Position numbers and translations under genes: made by a program. A stretch of DNA of 64,000 nucleotides from NCBI GenBank assembly GCA_964244655.1, contig CAXTJU010000006.1, positions 11,419 to 75,418 on the forward strand, read 5' to 3'. The notes below the pieces were generated by a model that was not told where the DNA came from, searched no databases, and saw only the letters and a list, made by a program, of their open reading frames with translations. This DNA comes from LMUY01 sp964244655 (GTDB lineage Bacteria > Pseudomonadota > Alphaproteobacteria > Acetobacterales > Acetobacteraceae). The first letter of the stretch is position 1, and each line of letters begins with the position of its first letter. This document shows, piece after piece, positions 35,203-46,973 of this stretch.

Positions 35203-35838
35203 TCAGCTCGTGGGAGCGTCTACCGCCTTTGCCACCACGACCATCGCTGGTCGCAGCAACCGCCCATTCAGCGTCCATCCAGCCGTCCATGACTGTATCA
35301 CGGTGCCCGGCGGATGGTCCACAGATGGCTGCTCTGCCATCGCCTGATGCAGGTTGGCGTCAAAAGGTTGACCCGTCGGGTCCACCCGGGCGATGCCGTT
35401 GCGCTCCAGCAGGGACAGGAAAGAACGCTCCACGCCTTCGAAGCCATTACGCAACTTGCCCACGATGTCCGGCTCGCCGGGCTGCGGGGCCGGAAGCTGG
35501 TCCAGGCCGCGGCGAAGGTTGTCGGCCGCCTCCACCACGTCTCGGGCGAACTTCTGAACGGCGAATTGGCGCGCGTCGTCTGCGTCCCGCTTGGCCCGGG
35601 TCCGCACGTTGGCCATTTCGGCCTCCGATCGCAGCCATTTCTCACGAAATTCCTCGCGCTCCACCTCCAAGGCCGCGATGCGTGCAGTGGCGGCGGCCAT
35701 CAGGTGTTCGGGTGAATCGCCTCCGTCCGAGGCGGGAAAGATTGGCTCCGCCGCATCGGGCGTGACCTGCGAGGGGTAGGTGTCGCTGCTGTCCATGGCG
35801 ACAGAATTAGGGCGGCGGCGGAAACGGAACAAGGCCAC
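35203..35838 (-). CDS. grpE: Nucleotide exchange factor GrpE
   Basis: About 211 residues from the GTG at 35838; an ATG at 35796 (MDSSDTYPSQ) would give 197. A disordered N-terminus precedes a long helix (MAAATARIAALEVEREEFRE, RSEAEMANVRTRAKRDADD) and the C-terminal beta wing (ATVIQSWTAGWTLNGRLLRPAMVVVAK in overlapping parts). Releases ADP from DnaK. Six bases separate it from the hrcA stop, so hrcA-grpE is one unit, as in Caulobacter. Confidence 0.93.
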   Translation of the reverse strand: MALFRFRRRPNSVAMDSSDTYPSQVTPDAAEPIFPASDGGDSPEHLMAAATARIAALEVEREEFREKWLRSEAEMANVRTRAKRDADDARQFAVQKFARDVVEAADNLRRGLDQLPAPQPGEPDIVGKLRNGFEGVERSFLSLLERNGIARVDPTGQPFDANLHQAMAEQPSVDHPPGTVIQSWTAGWTLNGRLLRPAMVVVAKAVDAPTS

Positions 35839-35844
35839 GCCGGG

Positions 35845-36909
35845 TCAGCCCAGCAGGCGGCCAATCACCCGCGCCGTGTAGTCCACCACGGGGATGATGC
35901 GGCCGTAGTTGATGCGCGTCGGCCCGATCACCCCGATAGCGCCCACGATGCGGTCCGCCTCGTTGCGCGCCGGCGCCACCACCATCGAGACGCCCGCAGC
36001 GCCGAACAGCCCGCTTTCGGCGCCGATGAAGATGCGCACCCCGTCCGATTGCTCAGCCAGTTCAAGCAGCCGCAGCATGGTGTCTTGGGTTTCCAGCCGG
36101 TCAAACAGCACCTGGATGGCGCTCAGCCGCTCGATCTCCGTCACGTCCGCCAGCAACCGGCCCTGGCCGCGCACGATCAGGCTGCCGCCGGAGCCGCTGG
36201 CCCAGGTCGCCAGCCCCGCTGCCACCACGGAGGCGGAGAGCGCGTCCAGCTGGGTGCGGTCGGCCGCCATCTCCGCGCCGACGATGGTGCGCAGGTCGGG
36301 CAGGGAACGTCCGGACAGACGAGCATTGAGGTAGTTGCTGGCATGGGTCAGCGAGGAGGGCGGCAGCCCGGGCGGCGTCTCGATGACGCGGTTCTCCACC
36401 TGGCCGTCCTCCCCCACCAGCACCACCAGCGCGCGGCCCGGCCCGAGCGGCACGAACTCGATGTGGCGCACCGCCCCCTCGCTCTTGGGCGCCAGCACCA
36501 GCCCGGCGGCGGCGGACAACCCGGACAGCATGGAGGACGCATCCGCCAACGTGTCCTGCAACGAGCGGCCATTGGCTTCCAGTGCGCGGCCCACCTGGTC
36601 GCGCTCGTCCTCGGTCAGCTCGCCCCTCTGCAGCAGCCCGTCCACGAACAGCCGCAGACCCCGGTCGGTCGGCAGCCGGCCAGCGGAGGTGTGGGGGGCG
36701 AACAGCAACCCGGCCTCCGTCAGGTCCGCCATAACGGCGCGGATGGAGGCGGGGGAGAGCGGCATGGGCAGGCGGCGGGCGAGGGTGCGGCTGCCCACCG
36801 GCTCGCCGGTCGCCACGAACTGCTCGACGATCTCCCGCAGCACAGCGGCGCTGCGCAGGTCGAGACCCGGCGGCAGGTGGGGACGGGGCGGGAAGGGGGA
36901 CGTGTCCAT
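35845..36909 (-). CDS. hrcA: Heat-inducible transcription repressor HrcA
   Basis: 354 residues. The winged-helix segment AAVLREIVEQFVATGEPVGSRTL, SPASIRAVMADLTEAGLL, PHTSAGRLPTDRGLRLFVD is the HrcA N-terminal domain; the later domain includes ALVVLVGEDGQVENRVIE and the C-terminal IGPTRINYGRIIPVVDYTA. It represses CIRCE-controlled operons (normally groESL). First gene of the minus-strand heat-shock block. The 222-base gap to 37132 contains its promoter and the PadR-type palindromes. No CIRCE sequence is visible nearby, so its targets are probably elsewhere. Confidence 0.96.
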   Translation of the reverse strand: MDTSPFPPRPHLPPGLDLRSAAVLREIVEQFVATGEPVGSRTLARRLPMPLSPASIRAVMADLTEAGLLFAPHTSAGRLPTDRGLRLFVDGLLQRGELTEDERDQVGRALEANGRSLQDTLADASSMLSGLSAAAGLVLAPKSEGAVRHIEFVPLGPGRALVVLVGEDGQVENRVIETPPGLPPSSLTHASNYLNARLSGRSLPDLRTIVGAEMAADRTQLDALSASVVAAGLATWASGSGGSLIVRGQGRLLADVTEIERLSAIQVLFDRLETQDTMLRLLELAEQSDGVRIFIGAESGLFGAAGVSMVVAPARNEADRIVGAIGVIGPTRINYGRIIPVVDYTARVIGRLLG

Positions 36910-37076
36910 GGTGCGGGCGGAAGCTAGGAACGTGGCCGCACCGGGTCAAATGGCTTTGCCGCGTCCAGACGCATCGCAACGCCTCGAATTGCGGGTTGCC
37001 CACTGTGCTGCCTGCCACAGCCTGCCCGGCGTCGTTGGGAACCTCATCAAGCTAAGGCTTGCCCTTGACTGCATCT

Positions 37077-37086
37077 AGATATATCT
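37077..37086. promoter_or_regulatory. AGATATATCT palindrome, candidate PadR operator
   Basis: Perfect 10-bp palindrome 46 bases upstream of the ATG at 37132, in a TA-rich patch unlike the surrounding GC-rich DNA. AGATATATCT-type palindromes commonly lie upstream of autoregulated PadR genes in proteobacteria; a PadR gene is second in the downstream operon. Confidence 0.5.
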
Positions 37087-37091
37087 TTTAA

Positions 37092-37105
37092 TTCGATGCA
37101 TCGAA
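37092..37105. promoter_or_regulatory. TTCGATGCATCGAA palindrome
   Basis: Perfect 14-bp palindrome six bases after the AGATATATCT site and 26 bases before the ATG at 37132. Position near the promoter suggests a second operator, either for the PadR regulator or another dimeric factor. Confidence 0.45.
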
Positions 37106-37131
37106 ACTGCATCGCAAAAAGGATAACACGG

Positions 37132-37431
37132 ATGACAACGATCGAAGCCTTCCGCAGCAGCGTGTCGCACGCGGCGCCCCCCACCACCGTCAGCCCGGCT
37201 TTGCAAGGACTCTGGTGGGCGCGCAAAGGCGAATGGGACCGTGCGCACGAGTGCGTCCAGCAGCACGAGGGGAACCCGGATTGCGACCTGGTGCATGCCC
37301 ACCTGCACCGGCAGGAGGGCGACCCAGAGAACGCAGGCTACTGGTATCAGCTCGCTGGCCGCCCGCCAGCAACCATTCCATTGCTGGATGAGTGGGACGC
37401 TATCACGGCAGAGCTGCTTTCCCGCAGATAG
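37132..37431 (+). CDS. Conserved small protein of unknown function (W/H-rich)
   Basis: 99 residues. The core SPALQGLWWARKGEWDRAHECVQ, VHAHLHRQEGDPENAGYWYQLAGRP is a widespread unnamed family in Gram-negative bacteria, often annotated only as hypothetical; the helix-turn-helix repeats look TPR-like. The ATG at 37132 has an AAAAAGGA site eight bases upstream; the frame continues further upstream without support. Likely same operon as the PadR gene 36 bases on. Confidence 0.75.
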   Translation: MTTIEAFRSSVSHAAPPTTVSPALQGLWWARKGEWDRAHECVQQHEGNPDCDLVHAHLHRQEGDPENAGYWYQLAGRPPATIPLLDEWDAITAELLSRR

Positions 37432-37467
37432 CCGAAGCCAAGCAGCAAACCTGCATCAAGGAATGTC

Positions 37468-38046
37468 ATGCACCACAGACACTCACATCGGCAGCACGGC
37501 CAGCGCTTCGCCCGCGGACCATCCAGGGATCATGACCATGAGGACGGCCATGGCCGCAACGGCCGTGGCGGAGGGCGCGGCGGACGGTCGGGCCGGCTGT
37601 TCGACCATGGCGAGCTGCGCCTCGTCGTGCTCGCCCTGGTCGCCGAACGGCCGCGGCACGGCTACGAGATCATCAAGGAGATCGAGGACCGTGCCGCCGG
37701 CACCTACAGTCCCAGCCCCGGCGTGATCTACCCGACCCTGACCATGCTCGAGGAGATCGGGCACGCAACGGTGACGGAGAGCGGCGGCAGGAAGCTCTAT
37801 GCCATCACCCCGGACGGCATCGCCTCCCTCGATGCGAACAAGGCTGCCTTGGATGGCGCGCTGGGGCGCATGCGGTCGGTCAGCACGGCCAATAGCGGCG
37901 GCCCTGCGCCCGACATCATCCGGGCTACGGAGAACCTGAAGCTGGCGCTTCGCCTGCGTCAGGGCCGCGGCCCGCTGACGGAGCAACAAGTCCGAGCGGT
38001 CGCTGCCGCGCTCGACGCCGCCGCCGTGGCTGTCGAGCGCAGCTGA
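37468..38046 (+). CDS. PadR family transcriptional regulator
   Basis: 192 residues. A His/Gly/Arg-rich N-terminus (HRHSHRQHGQRF and RNGRGGGRGGRSGR) of about 40 residues precedes the winged-helix domain: ELRLVVLALVAERPRHGYEII, SPSPGVIYPTLTMLEEIGHA, GRKLYAITPDG. The His-rich start could bind metal. This subgroup is often linked to siderophore-interacting proteins, but none is next to it here. AAGGAA lies before the ATG. Probably controls its own operon through the palindromes at 37077-37105. Confidence 0.9.
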   Translation: MHHRHSHRQHGQRFARGPSRDHDHEDGHGRNGRGGGRGGRSGRLFDHGELRLVVLALVAERPRHGYEIIKEIEDRAAGTYSPSPGVIYPTLTMLEEIGHATVTESGGRKLYAITPDGIASLDANKAALDGALGRMRSVSTANSGGPAPDIIRATENLKLALRLRQGRGPLTEQQVRAVAAALDAAAVAVERS

Positions 38047-38090
38047 CGCCCTTTGCCCATTAAATCCAGCCAAATAGCTGAGAAACCGAG

Positions 38091-38345
38091 ATGATCCACA
38101 TCCAAGCCTCCATCCGCATTGCCCGCCAGGCCCACGGCGGTCCCATCGTCTCCGACGTTGCCCGCCTTTTCCCGGCGGTGGCGCGCGGCGCATGTCCAGC
38201 AATCCACGCAAGCTACATCGCCGGGCGCTCCAGCCGCTTGGGAAACTTGATCGACGAGACCATCATGGTCGCTCTCGCCGTCCTGCCCGCGGCCATGAGC
38301 ACGGCCATTATCGCCTCCGCGTTCGGCTGGAACCTGGTTCGGTAA
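38091..38345 (+). CDS. Possible small protein with C-terminal membrane segment
   Basis: 84 residues after the PadR gene (44 bases on). The N-terminal part is polar and basic; residues about 58-78 (ETIMVALAVLPAAMSTAIIA) are hydrophobic, enough for one membrane span. The ribosome-binding site is weak (GAGAAACCGAG). No family recognised, and a competing frame overlaps, so the call is tentative. It may be a third gene of the PadR operon. Confidence 0.35.
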   Translation: MIHIQASIRIARQAHGGPIVSDVARLFPAVARGACPAIHASYIAGRSSRLGNLIDETIMVALAVLPAAMSTAIIASAFGWNLVR

Positions 38346-38364
38346 GCACGCTTCGCCGTGCGCG

Positions 38365-39254
38365 TCACAATCCGCCCGCCGTCCGCACCGCGATGCCCGC
38401 GGCGGCGGCGCGGTTCTCCACGCCAAGCTTGGCATAGATCAGCTCCAGATGCTTGTTCACCGTCCGCGGGCTCAGCCCCAGGATTTCCGCAATGTCCCGG
38501 TTCGGCTTGCCACGCCCGAGCCACAGCAGCACCTCCGCCTCTCGCGCCGTCAGCCCCAGCCGCTGCTTCAGCAGCAATTCCTCGCTTGAGGGATCGATGA
38601 CCACCAGGCGCAGCAGCAGCTCGTTCGGCCCGATGCGGCCGACACGGGACGCCTCTATCAACCGCGCCGGGTCACCGATCCAAGTGGTCGCGGCCGCTGG
38701 GGCCGTCTCGTCGGCGGAGGCCTCGATCCAGGCGCACAGGTCGGCGGGCAGCGCGTGGCCGGGCTTGGCGTCGAGCATGTCGGCGGCTTGGGGGGTGGCC
38801 CATAGCACCTGGCCGGCTCGGTCGCAGGCGAGCAGGAAACGGCCGGCCACGTCCAGGGCTGCGTGAGCGCTGCGGGTCAGCCGGGCGTTGGCCAGATGCA
38901 CGCCGACGCGGGCCACCACCTCGTCCGGCGAGACGGGCTTGGTCACGTAGTCCACGCCGCCCGCCTCCAAGCCGCGCACCACGTCCTGGCTCTCGGTCAG
39001 CCCCGTCATGAACACGATCGGCACGGAGGCCAGCGATTTGAGCTGCTTCATCCGGCGGCAGGCCTCGAAGCCGTCCATGCCCGGCATCACCGCATCCATC
39101 AGCACGATGTCTGGCGTGATGCGCGCCACCAGCTCGAGCGCACTGGCGGCGCTTTGGGCGACCAGCACGGTGTAATTCGCCGCCTCCAGCGTGTCGTTCA
39201 GCAGGCCGAGCGTGGCGGGCGAGTCGTCAACGACCAGGATGACGGTGCGGGCCG

Positions 39255-39258
<4 letters not shown>
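38365..39258 (-). CDS. LuxR-type response regulator with middle domain
   Basis: 297 residues: a receiver domain (1-125) with VVDDS, the phospho-acceptor Asp55 in VLMDAVMPG, Thr in FMTGL and Lys in VTKPVS; a middle region (126-225) that resembles a PAS-like ligand domain (GQVLWATPQAADMLDA); and a C-terminal LuxR HTH (LTAREAEVLLWLGRGKPN, SPRTVNKHLELIYAKLGV). It overlaps the hybrid kinase stop by four bases, so it is its cognate output. Divergent urt genes and the 16-bp inverted repeat suggest its target. Confidence 0.92.
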
Positions 39259-42590
<3,332 letters not shown>

Positions 42591-42666
42591 GCGGGCGTGG
42601 TCTCCTTGGATGAATGCAGCGTGACGGCGACGGGCCGGGGGTCAAGCATCTCATGGCTCGGAGCAC

Positions 42667-42682
42667 TACGTCATTCGACGTA
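42667..42682. promoter_or_regulatory. Inverted repeat TACGTC-ATTC-GACGTA between kinase and urtA
   Basis: Perfect six-base arms with a four-base spacer, 60 bases before the urtA ATG and 77 bases before the kinase start. Its size suits a LuxR-type dimer, so it is a good candidate operator for the 297-residue response regulator. A second, imperfect relation (GCACTAC before it and GTAGCAC after it) lies around the repeat. Confidence 0.55.
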
Positions 42683-42742
42683 TTCCCGCGTTGTAGCACG
42701 GCGGCGAAGGTATCACGATCTTGATGAGCCCTGGAGGCAACT

Positions 42743-44008
42743 ATGGCTGATACCCCGCGCGACGAGACGCCCCGCTCGACGCTGAGGCGCACCCTGCTGA
42801 AGGGCATGGCGGCGATCCCAGCGGCTGCCATGCTGCCCCGCCTGGCGCGGGCGGCGCTGCCGACCTCCCAGGTCAACACGACCGGCCTCGCGGTGACGGA
42901 CGACACCGTGACCTGCGGCATCCTTCACTCGCTGAGCGGAACGATGGCGCTGAGCGAGACGGGCGCTACGGAAGCTGAAAAGCTGGCCATCAGCCAGATC
43001 AACGAGTCGGGCGGCGTGCTCGGCCGGCAGATCAAGTTCATCCAGGAGGATGGCGCCAGCGACTGGCCGACCTTTGCCGAGAAAGCCCGCAAGCTGCTGG
43101 CGTCGGACCATTGCGCCGCCATCTTCGGCTGCTGGACCTCGGCCTCGCGCAAGGCAGTGCTGCCGGTGGTCGAGCAACTGAACGGGATGCTATACTACCC
43201 CACCTTCTACGAAGGGCTGGAGCAGTCCAAGAACGTCATCTACACCGGGCAGGAAGCGACGCAGCAAATCCTCGCCGGGCTGAATTGGGTCAACAAGGAG
43301 AAGAATGGCAAGTCGTTCTACCTTATCGGCTCTGACTACATCTGGCCGCGCACCTCCAACAAGATCGCCCGCAAGCACATCGAGGCCCACTTGGAGGGCT
43401 GCAAGGTGGTGGGCGAGGACTACTTCCCGCTCGGCAGCACCCAGTTCAACTCGGTCATCAACAAGATCAGGCTTGCCAAGCCGGACGTGATCTACGCCGA
43501 CGTGGTGGGCGGCTCCAACGTCGCCTTCTACAAGCAGCTTAAGGCCGCGGGCATCGACCTGAAGAAGCAGACGCTGATGACGATCTCCGTCACCGAGGAC
43601 GAGGTGGTCGGCATCGGCGGCGAGAACATAGCCGGCGCCTACTCCTGCATGAAATACTTCCAGTCGCTCGACAACCCGAACAACAAGGCGTTCGTCGCCG
43701 CCTTCAAGAAGATGTACGGCGAGAAGGCGGTGATCGGCGACGTGACGCAGGCGGCCTATCTCGGACCGTGGCTGTGGAAGCTCGCGGTGGAAAAGGCCGG
43801 CAGCTTCGACGTGGACAAGATCGCCGAAGCGTCCAACGGCATCGTGTTCGACAAGGCGCCCGAGGGCTACGTCCGCATCCACGACAAGAACCATCACCTT
43901 TGGAGCCGCACCCGGGTCGGGCTGGCGCAGGCCGACGGCCAGTTCAAGGTCGTGTTCGAGACGCCGGACCTGATCGAGCCCAACCCGTTCCCGGCCGGCT
44001 ACCAGTAA
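42743..44008 (+). CDS. urtA: Urea/amide ABC transporter substrate-binding protein
   Basis: 421 residues. A Tat-like signal (LRRTLLKGMAAIPAAAMLP) precedes the mature protein. VTCGILHSLSGTMALSETG, AIFGCWTSASRKAVLPVVE and YYPTFYEGLEQSKNVIYTG match UrtA/FmdD-type periplasmic binding proteins for urea and short-chain amides. Strong GGAGG site before the ATG. It is first of urtABCDE-fmdA-fmdB, divergent from the transporter-fused kinase. Urea and formamide bind in similar pockets, so the substrate is set by context: formamidase is adjacent and urease is absent. Confidence 0.93.
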   Translation: MADTPRDETPRSTLRRTLLKGMAAIPAAAMLPRLARAALPTSQVNTTGLAVTDDTVTCGILHSLSGTMALSETGATEAEKLAISQINESGGVLGRQIKFIQEDGASDWPTFAEKARKLLASDHCAAIFGCWTSASRKAVLPVVEQLNGMLYYPTFYEGLEQSKNVIYTGQEATQQILAGLNWVNKEKNGKSFYLIGSDYIWPRTSNKIARKHIEAHLEGCKVVGEDYFPLGSTQFNSVINKIRLAKPDVIYADVVGGSNVAFYKQLKAAGIDLKKQTLMTISVTEDEVVGIGGENIAGAYSCMKYFQSLDNPNNKAFVAAFKKMYGEKAVIGDVTQAAYLGPWLWKLAVEKAGSFDVDKIAEASNGIVFDKAPEGYVRIHDKNHHLWSRTRVGLAQADGQFKVVFETPDLIEPNPFPAGYQ

Positions 44009-44014
44009 CCGCCG

Positions 44015-44941
44015 ATGCTGTTCGGATACTCCTTCGGCGACCTCGGCTCCATCATGGCGATGCAGGGCTTCGCCGGGCTGATCCTGTTCTCGGTGTTCCT
44101 GCTGATGGCGCTCGGCCTGGCGATCATCTTCGGCCAGATGGGCGTCATCAACATGGCGCATGGCGAGTTCATGATTCTGGGCGCCTACGTGACCTACCTG
44201 GTGTCCAGCAGCTTCACCGCATGGCTGCCGGGCCTGTTCGCGGCCAGCTTCATCGTGGGCATCGTGCTCGCCTTCTTCGTCGCCGGGCTGGCAGGCATGT
44301 TCGTCGAATGGGCGCTGATCCGGCATCTGTACAAGCGCCCGCTCGACACGCTGCTCGCCACCTGGGGCCTCAGCCTCATCATGCAGCAGATCTTCCGCTC
44401 CATCTTCGGCGCGCGCGAGGTGGGCGTCGATCTGCCGGACTGGATGATCGGCTCCATCTCGGTCACCGACAGCATCGACATCCCGATCAACGGCGTCATC
44501 GTGATGGTGCTGTCGCTGCTGATCACCGCCGGGGTCTATCTGCAGATCTTCCGCTCTGGCTGGGGCAAGCAGGTGCGTGCCGTGATGAGCAACCGCGCCA
44601 TGGCCAGCGCCGTCGGCATCGATACCGAGCGGGTGGACCGGTACACCTTCGGCATCGGCTGCGGCATCGCGGGCGTGGCCGGCAGCGCCTTCACCATGAT
44701 CGGTTCCACCAGCCCCACGGCCGGGCAGCTCTACATCGTGGACACCTTTCTGGTCGTGGTGTTCGGCGGTGCTGCCAGCCTTGGCGGCACCATCGCCTCG
44801 GCGTTCACCATCAGCCAGGCGCGCTCGACGCTGGAGTTCTTCCTCAGCGGCTCCATGGCGCAGGTGATCGTGCTGCTGGCGGTGGTCGGCATCCTGATGA
44901 TCCGGCCGCAGGGCCTGTTCGTGCTCAAGGTGCGGCGGTGA
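44015..44941 (+). CDS. urtB: Urea/amide ABC transporter permease UrtB
   Basis: 308 residues, about eight membrane helices, branched-chain amino acid (LivH) type. IIFGQMGVINMAHGEFMILGAYV is the typical motif; LATWGLSLIMQQIFRSIFGAREVG and VFGGAASLGGTIASAF support the UrtB subgroup. It starts six bases after urtA and overlaps urtC by four bases (GTGA). Confidence 0.95.
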   Translation: MLFGYSFGDLGSIMAMQGFAGLILFSVFLLMALGLAIIFGQMGVINMAHGEFMILGAYVTYLVSSSFTAWLPGLFAASFIVGIVLAFFVAGLAGMFVEWALIRHLYKRPLDTLLATWGLSLIMQQIFRSIFGAREVGVDLPDWMIGSISVTDSIDIPINGVIVMVLSLLITAGVYLQIFRSGWGKQVRAVMSNRAMASAVGIDTERVDRYTFGIGCGIAGVAGSAFTMIGSTSPTAGQLYIVDTFLVVVFGGAASLGGTIASAFTISQARSTLEFFLSGSMAQVIVLLAVVGILMIRPQGLFVLKVRR

Positions 44942-46080
44942 ACAGCAACGCGTTCCTCACCCGCAAGGACCTGCTCTGCTTCCTGGTGCTGGCCGCGCTG
45001 CTGCTGGGCGTGTTCCCCGCCATCCTGGACCCGTTCCGGCTCAACCTGTTCGGCAAATACATCACCTACGGCTTCGTGGCGCTCGGCTTGGTGATGTGCT
45101 GGGGCGATGCCGGCATTCTGAGCCTGGGGCAGGGCGTGTTCTTCGGCCTCGGCGGCTATGCCATGGCGATGTACCTCAAGCTGGAAGCCTCCACCCCGGA
45201 AGCGACCAAGATCCAGTCCACCCCCGGCATCCCGGACTTCATGGACTGGAACCAGATCACCGCCTTGCCGTCGTTCTGGATGCCTTTCCATCATCTCAGT
45301 TTTGCCCTCATGGCGGTCTGGTGCGCCCCGGTGGCGCTGGCCGGGCTGGTTGGCTTCGCGATGTTCACGCGCCGGGTCGGCGGCACCTACTTCGCCATCA
45401 TCACCCAGGCGATGGCCTCCATCATGACCATCCTGATCATCGGCCAGCAGGGCTACACCGGCGGTGTTAACGGCATGACCGACCTGCGCACCCTGGACGG
45501 CTGGGACATCCGGACGGACAGCGCGAAGTTCATCCTCTACATGGGCAGCGCCCTGCTGCTGCTGGCATGCCTTGTGCTCGCGCACTTCGTCCGGCGCAGC
45601 AAGCTGGGCCGCATCCTGGTGGCGATCCGCGACCGGGAGGACCGGGTGCGGTTCTCCGGCTACGAGGTGGCCAGCTTCAAGGTGTTCGTGTTCTGCCTGG
45701 CCGCGGCGCTGGCTGGGATCGGCGGCGCGATGTTCACGCTGCAAGTGGGCTTCATGTCGCCGTCGCTGGTCGGCATCGTGCCTTCCATCGAGATGGTGAT
45801 CTACTGCGCCGTCGGCGGCCGCACCTCCATCTTCGGCGCGATCTACGGCACGCTGCTGGTGAACTATGCCCGCACCTCGTTCTCCGAGCGCCTGCCGGAG
45901 CTATGGCTATTCGCCATGGGCGCGCTGTTTATCCTGGTGGTCGTTGCCTTTCCGGACGGGCTGGCGGGGGTGTGGCGCCGATACGCCGACCCATGGGTGG
46001 ACCGGCTGCTTGGCGTTGCGCGCCGTCCGGCCCGCCTGGCAGAGACGCCGGACGCTGTCGGCGCGGAGGCTGGCAGGTGA
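44938..46080 (+). CDS. urtC: Urea/amide ABC transporter permease UrtC
   Basis: 380 residues, LivM-type with about ten helices. YGFVALGLVMCWGDAGILSLGQGVFFGLGG in overlapping parts and the long loop EASTPEATKIQSTPGIPDFMDW are UrtC marks; RILVAIRDREDRVRFSGY is the cytosolic contact loop. GTG start within the urtB stop (GTGA at 44938-44941), and its own TGA overlaps the urtD start. Translational coupling is evident. Confidence 0.95.
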   Translation: MNSNAFLTRKDLLCFLVLAALLLGVFPAILDPFRLNLFGKYITYGFVALGLVMCWGDAGILSLGQGVFFGLGGYAMAMYLKLEASTPEATKIQSTPGIPDFMDWNQITALPSFWMPFHHLSFALMAVWCAPVALAGLVGFAMFTRRVGGTYFAIITQAMASIMTILIIGQQGYTGGVNGMTDLRTLDGWDIRTDSAKFILYMGSALLLLACLVLAHFVRRSKLGRILVAIRDREDRVRFSGYEVASFKVFVFCLAAALAGIGGAMFTLQVGFMSPSLVGIVPSIEMVIYCAVGGRTSIFGAIYGTLLVNYARTSFSERLPELWLFAMGALFILVVVAFPDGLAGVWRRYADPWVDRLLGVARRPARLAETPDAVGAEAGR

Positions 46081-46820
46081 GCGAAACCGACTTCCTGCTC
46101 GCCGTCGAGGGCCTCAGCGTGTCGTTCGACGGGTTCAAGGCGGTGGACGACCTGTCGTTCTACGTGGACCCGAATGAGATCCGCGTCATCATCGGGCCGA
46201 ACGGCGCGGGCAAGACCACGGTGCTGGACCTGATCTGCGGCCGCACCAAGGCCACCGGCGGCTCCATCAAGTTCCGCGGCGCGGAGCTGACGGCGATGAA
46301 GGAGCACCAGATCGTCCGCGCCGGGGTGGGCCGCAAGTTCCAGAACCCGTCGATCTACGAGGACCTGACGGTGCTGGAGAACTTGGAAATCTCCTTTCCC
46401 CGCGGCCGCTCCGTGTTCGGCGCCCTGGCCTTCCGCCGCGATGCCGAGGTGCGCGACCGCATCGAGGAGATCGCCGGGATGATCTTCCTGCGCGACGTGC
46501 TGCACCAGCAGGCCGAATACCTCAGCCACGGACAGAAGCAGTGGCTGGAGATCGGCATGCTGCTCATCCAGGACCCGGCGCTGCTCATGCTTGACGAACC
46601 GGTGGCGGGCATGAGCGTGGCCGAGCGCAAGAAGACCGCCGAGCTGCTGCACCGAATCATCCAGCACCGCTCCGTGCTGGTGATCGAGCACGACATGGGG
46701 TTCGTGGCCGACATCGCCCACAAGGTCACGGTGCTGCATCAGGGCCGCATCATCTCCGAAGGCTCCATGGCGCACGTGCAGGCGGACCCGCGCGTGGTCG
46801 AAGTGTACCTCGGGCATTAG
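46077..46820 (+). CDS. urtD: Urea/amide ABC transporter ATPase UrtD
   Basis: 247 residues, LivG-like. Walker A IGPNGAGKTTVLDLICG, signature LSHGQKQWLEIGMLLIQDP (SHGQK), Walker B LLMLDEPVAGMS, switch VIEHDMGFVADIA. GTG start at 46077 overlapping the urtC stop. The DNA after the stop carries the palindrome cluster, separating it from urtE. Confidence 0.95.
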   Translation: MSETDFLLAVEGLSVSFDGFKAVDDLSFYVDPNEIRVIIGPNGAGKTTVLDLICGRTKATGGSIKFRGAELTAMKEHQIVRAGVGRKFQNPSIYEDLTVLENLEISFPRGRSVFGALAFRRDAEVRDRIEEIAGMIFLRDVLHQQAEYLSHGQKQWLEIGMLLIQDPALLMLDEPVAGMSVAERKKTAELLHRIIQHRSVLVIEHDMGFVADIAHKVTVLHQGRIISEGSMAHVQADPRVVEVYLGH

Positions 46821-46852
46821 CGAAGTGCAGAAGAACTCTGAAAGCCAGCCTC

Positions 46853-46962
46853 GCAGGGCTCTGCCCTGCACCCGGAAGGGGACAGTCGTCCCCTTCACCC
46901 CTTTATGTAAGGTGTCCAGAGGACGACTGTCCTCTGGTGGGGTTTGGGGTAAAGCCCCAACC
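46853..46962. repeat. Cluster of four palindromes between urtD and urtE
   Basis: Four hairpins in 110 bases: GCAGGGC-TCT-GCCCTGC (46853-46869), GAAGGGGAC-AGTC-GTCCCCTTC (46875-46896), CCAGAGGAC-GACT-GTCCTCTGG (46916-46937) and TTGGGG-TAAAG-CCCCAA (46944-46960). The middle two are mutual reverse complements in their cores (GGACAGTCGTCC and GGACGACTGTCC). This resembles REP/BIME-type intergenic elements. It ends only 11 bases before the urtE ATG. Confidence 0.85.
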
Positions 46963-46973
46963 TTCGCTTCACC

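Noticed and set aside
42655..42672. Possible sigma-54 promoter (TGG...GC) before urtA
   Set aside because: The GG-N10-GC spacing is not met; only the -24-like half is present.
43768..44937. Long plus-strand upstream extension of urtC
   Set aside because: It only reads urtA/urtB DNA in another frame; urtC starts at GTG 44938 by family fit.
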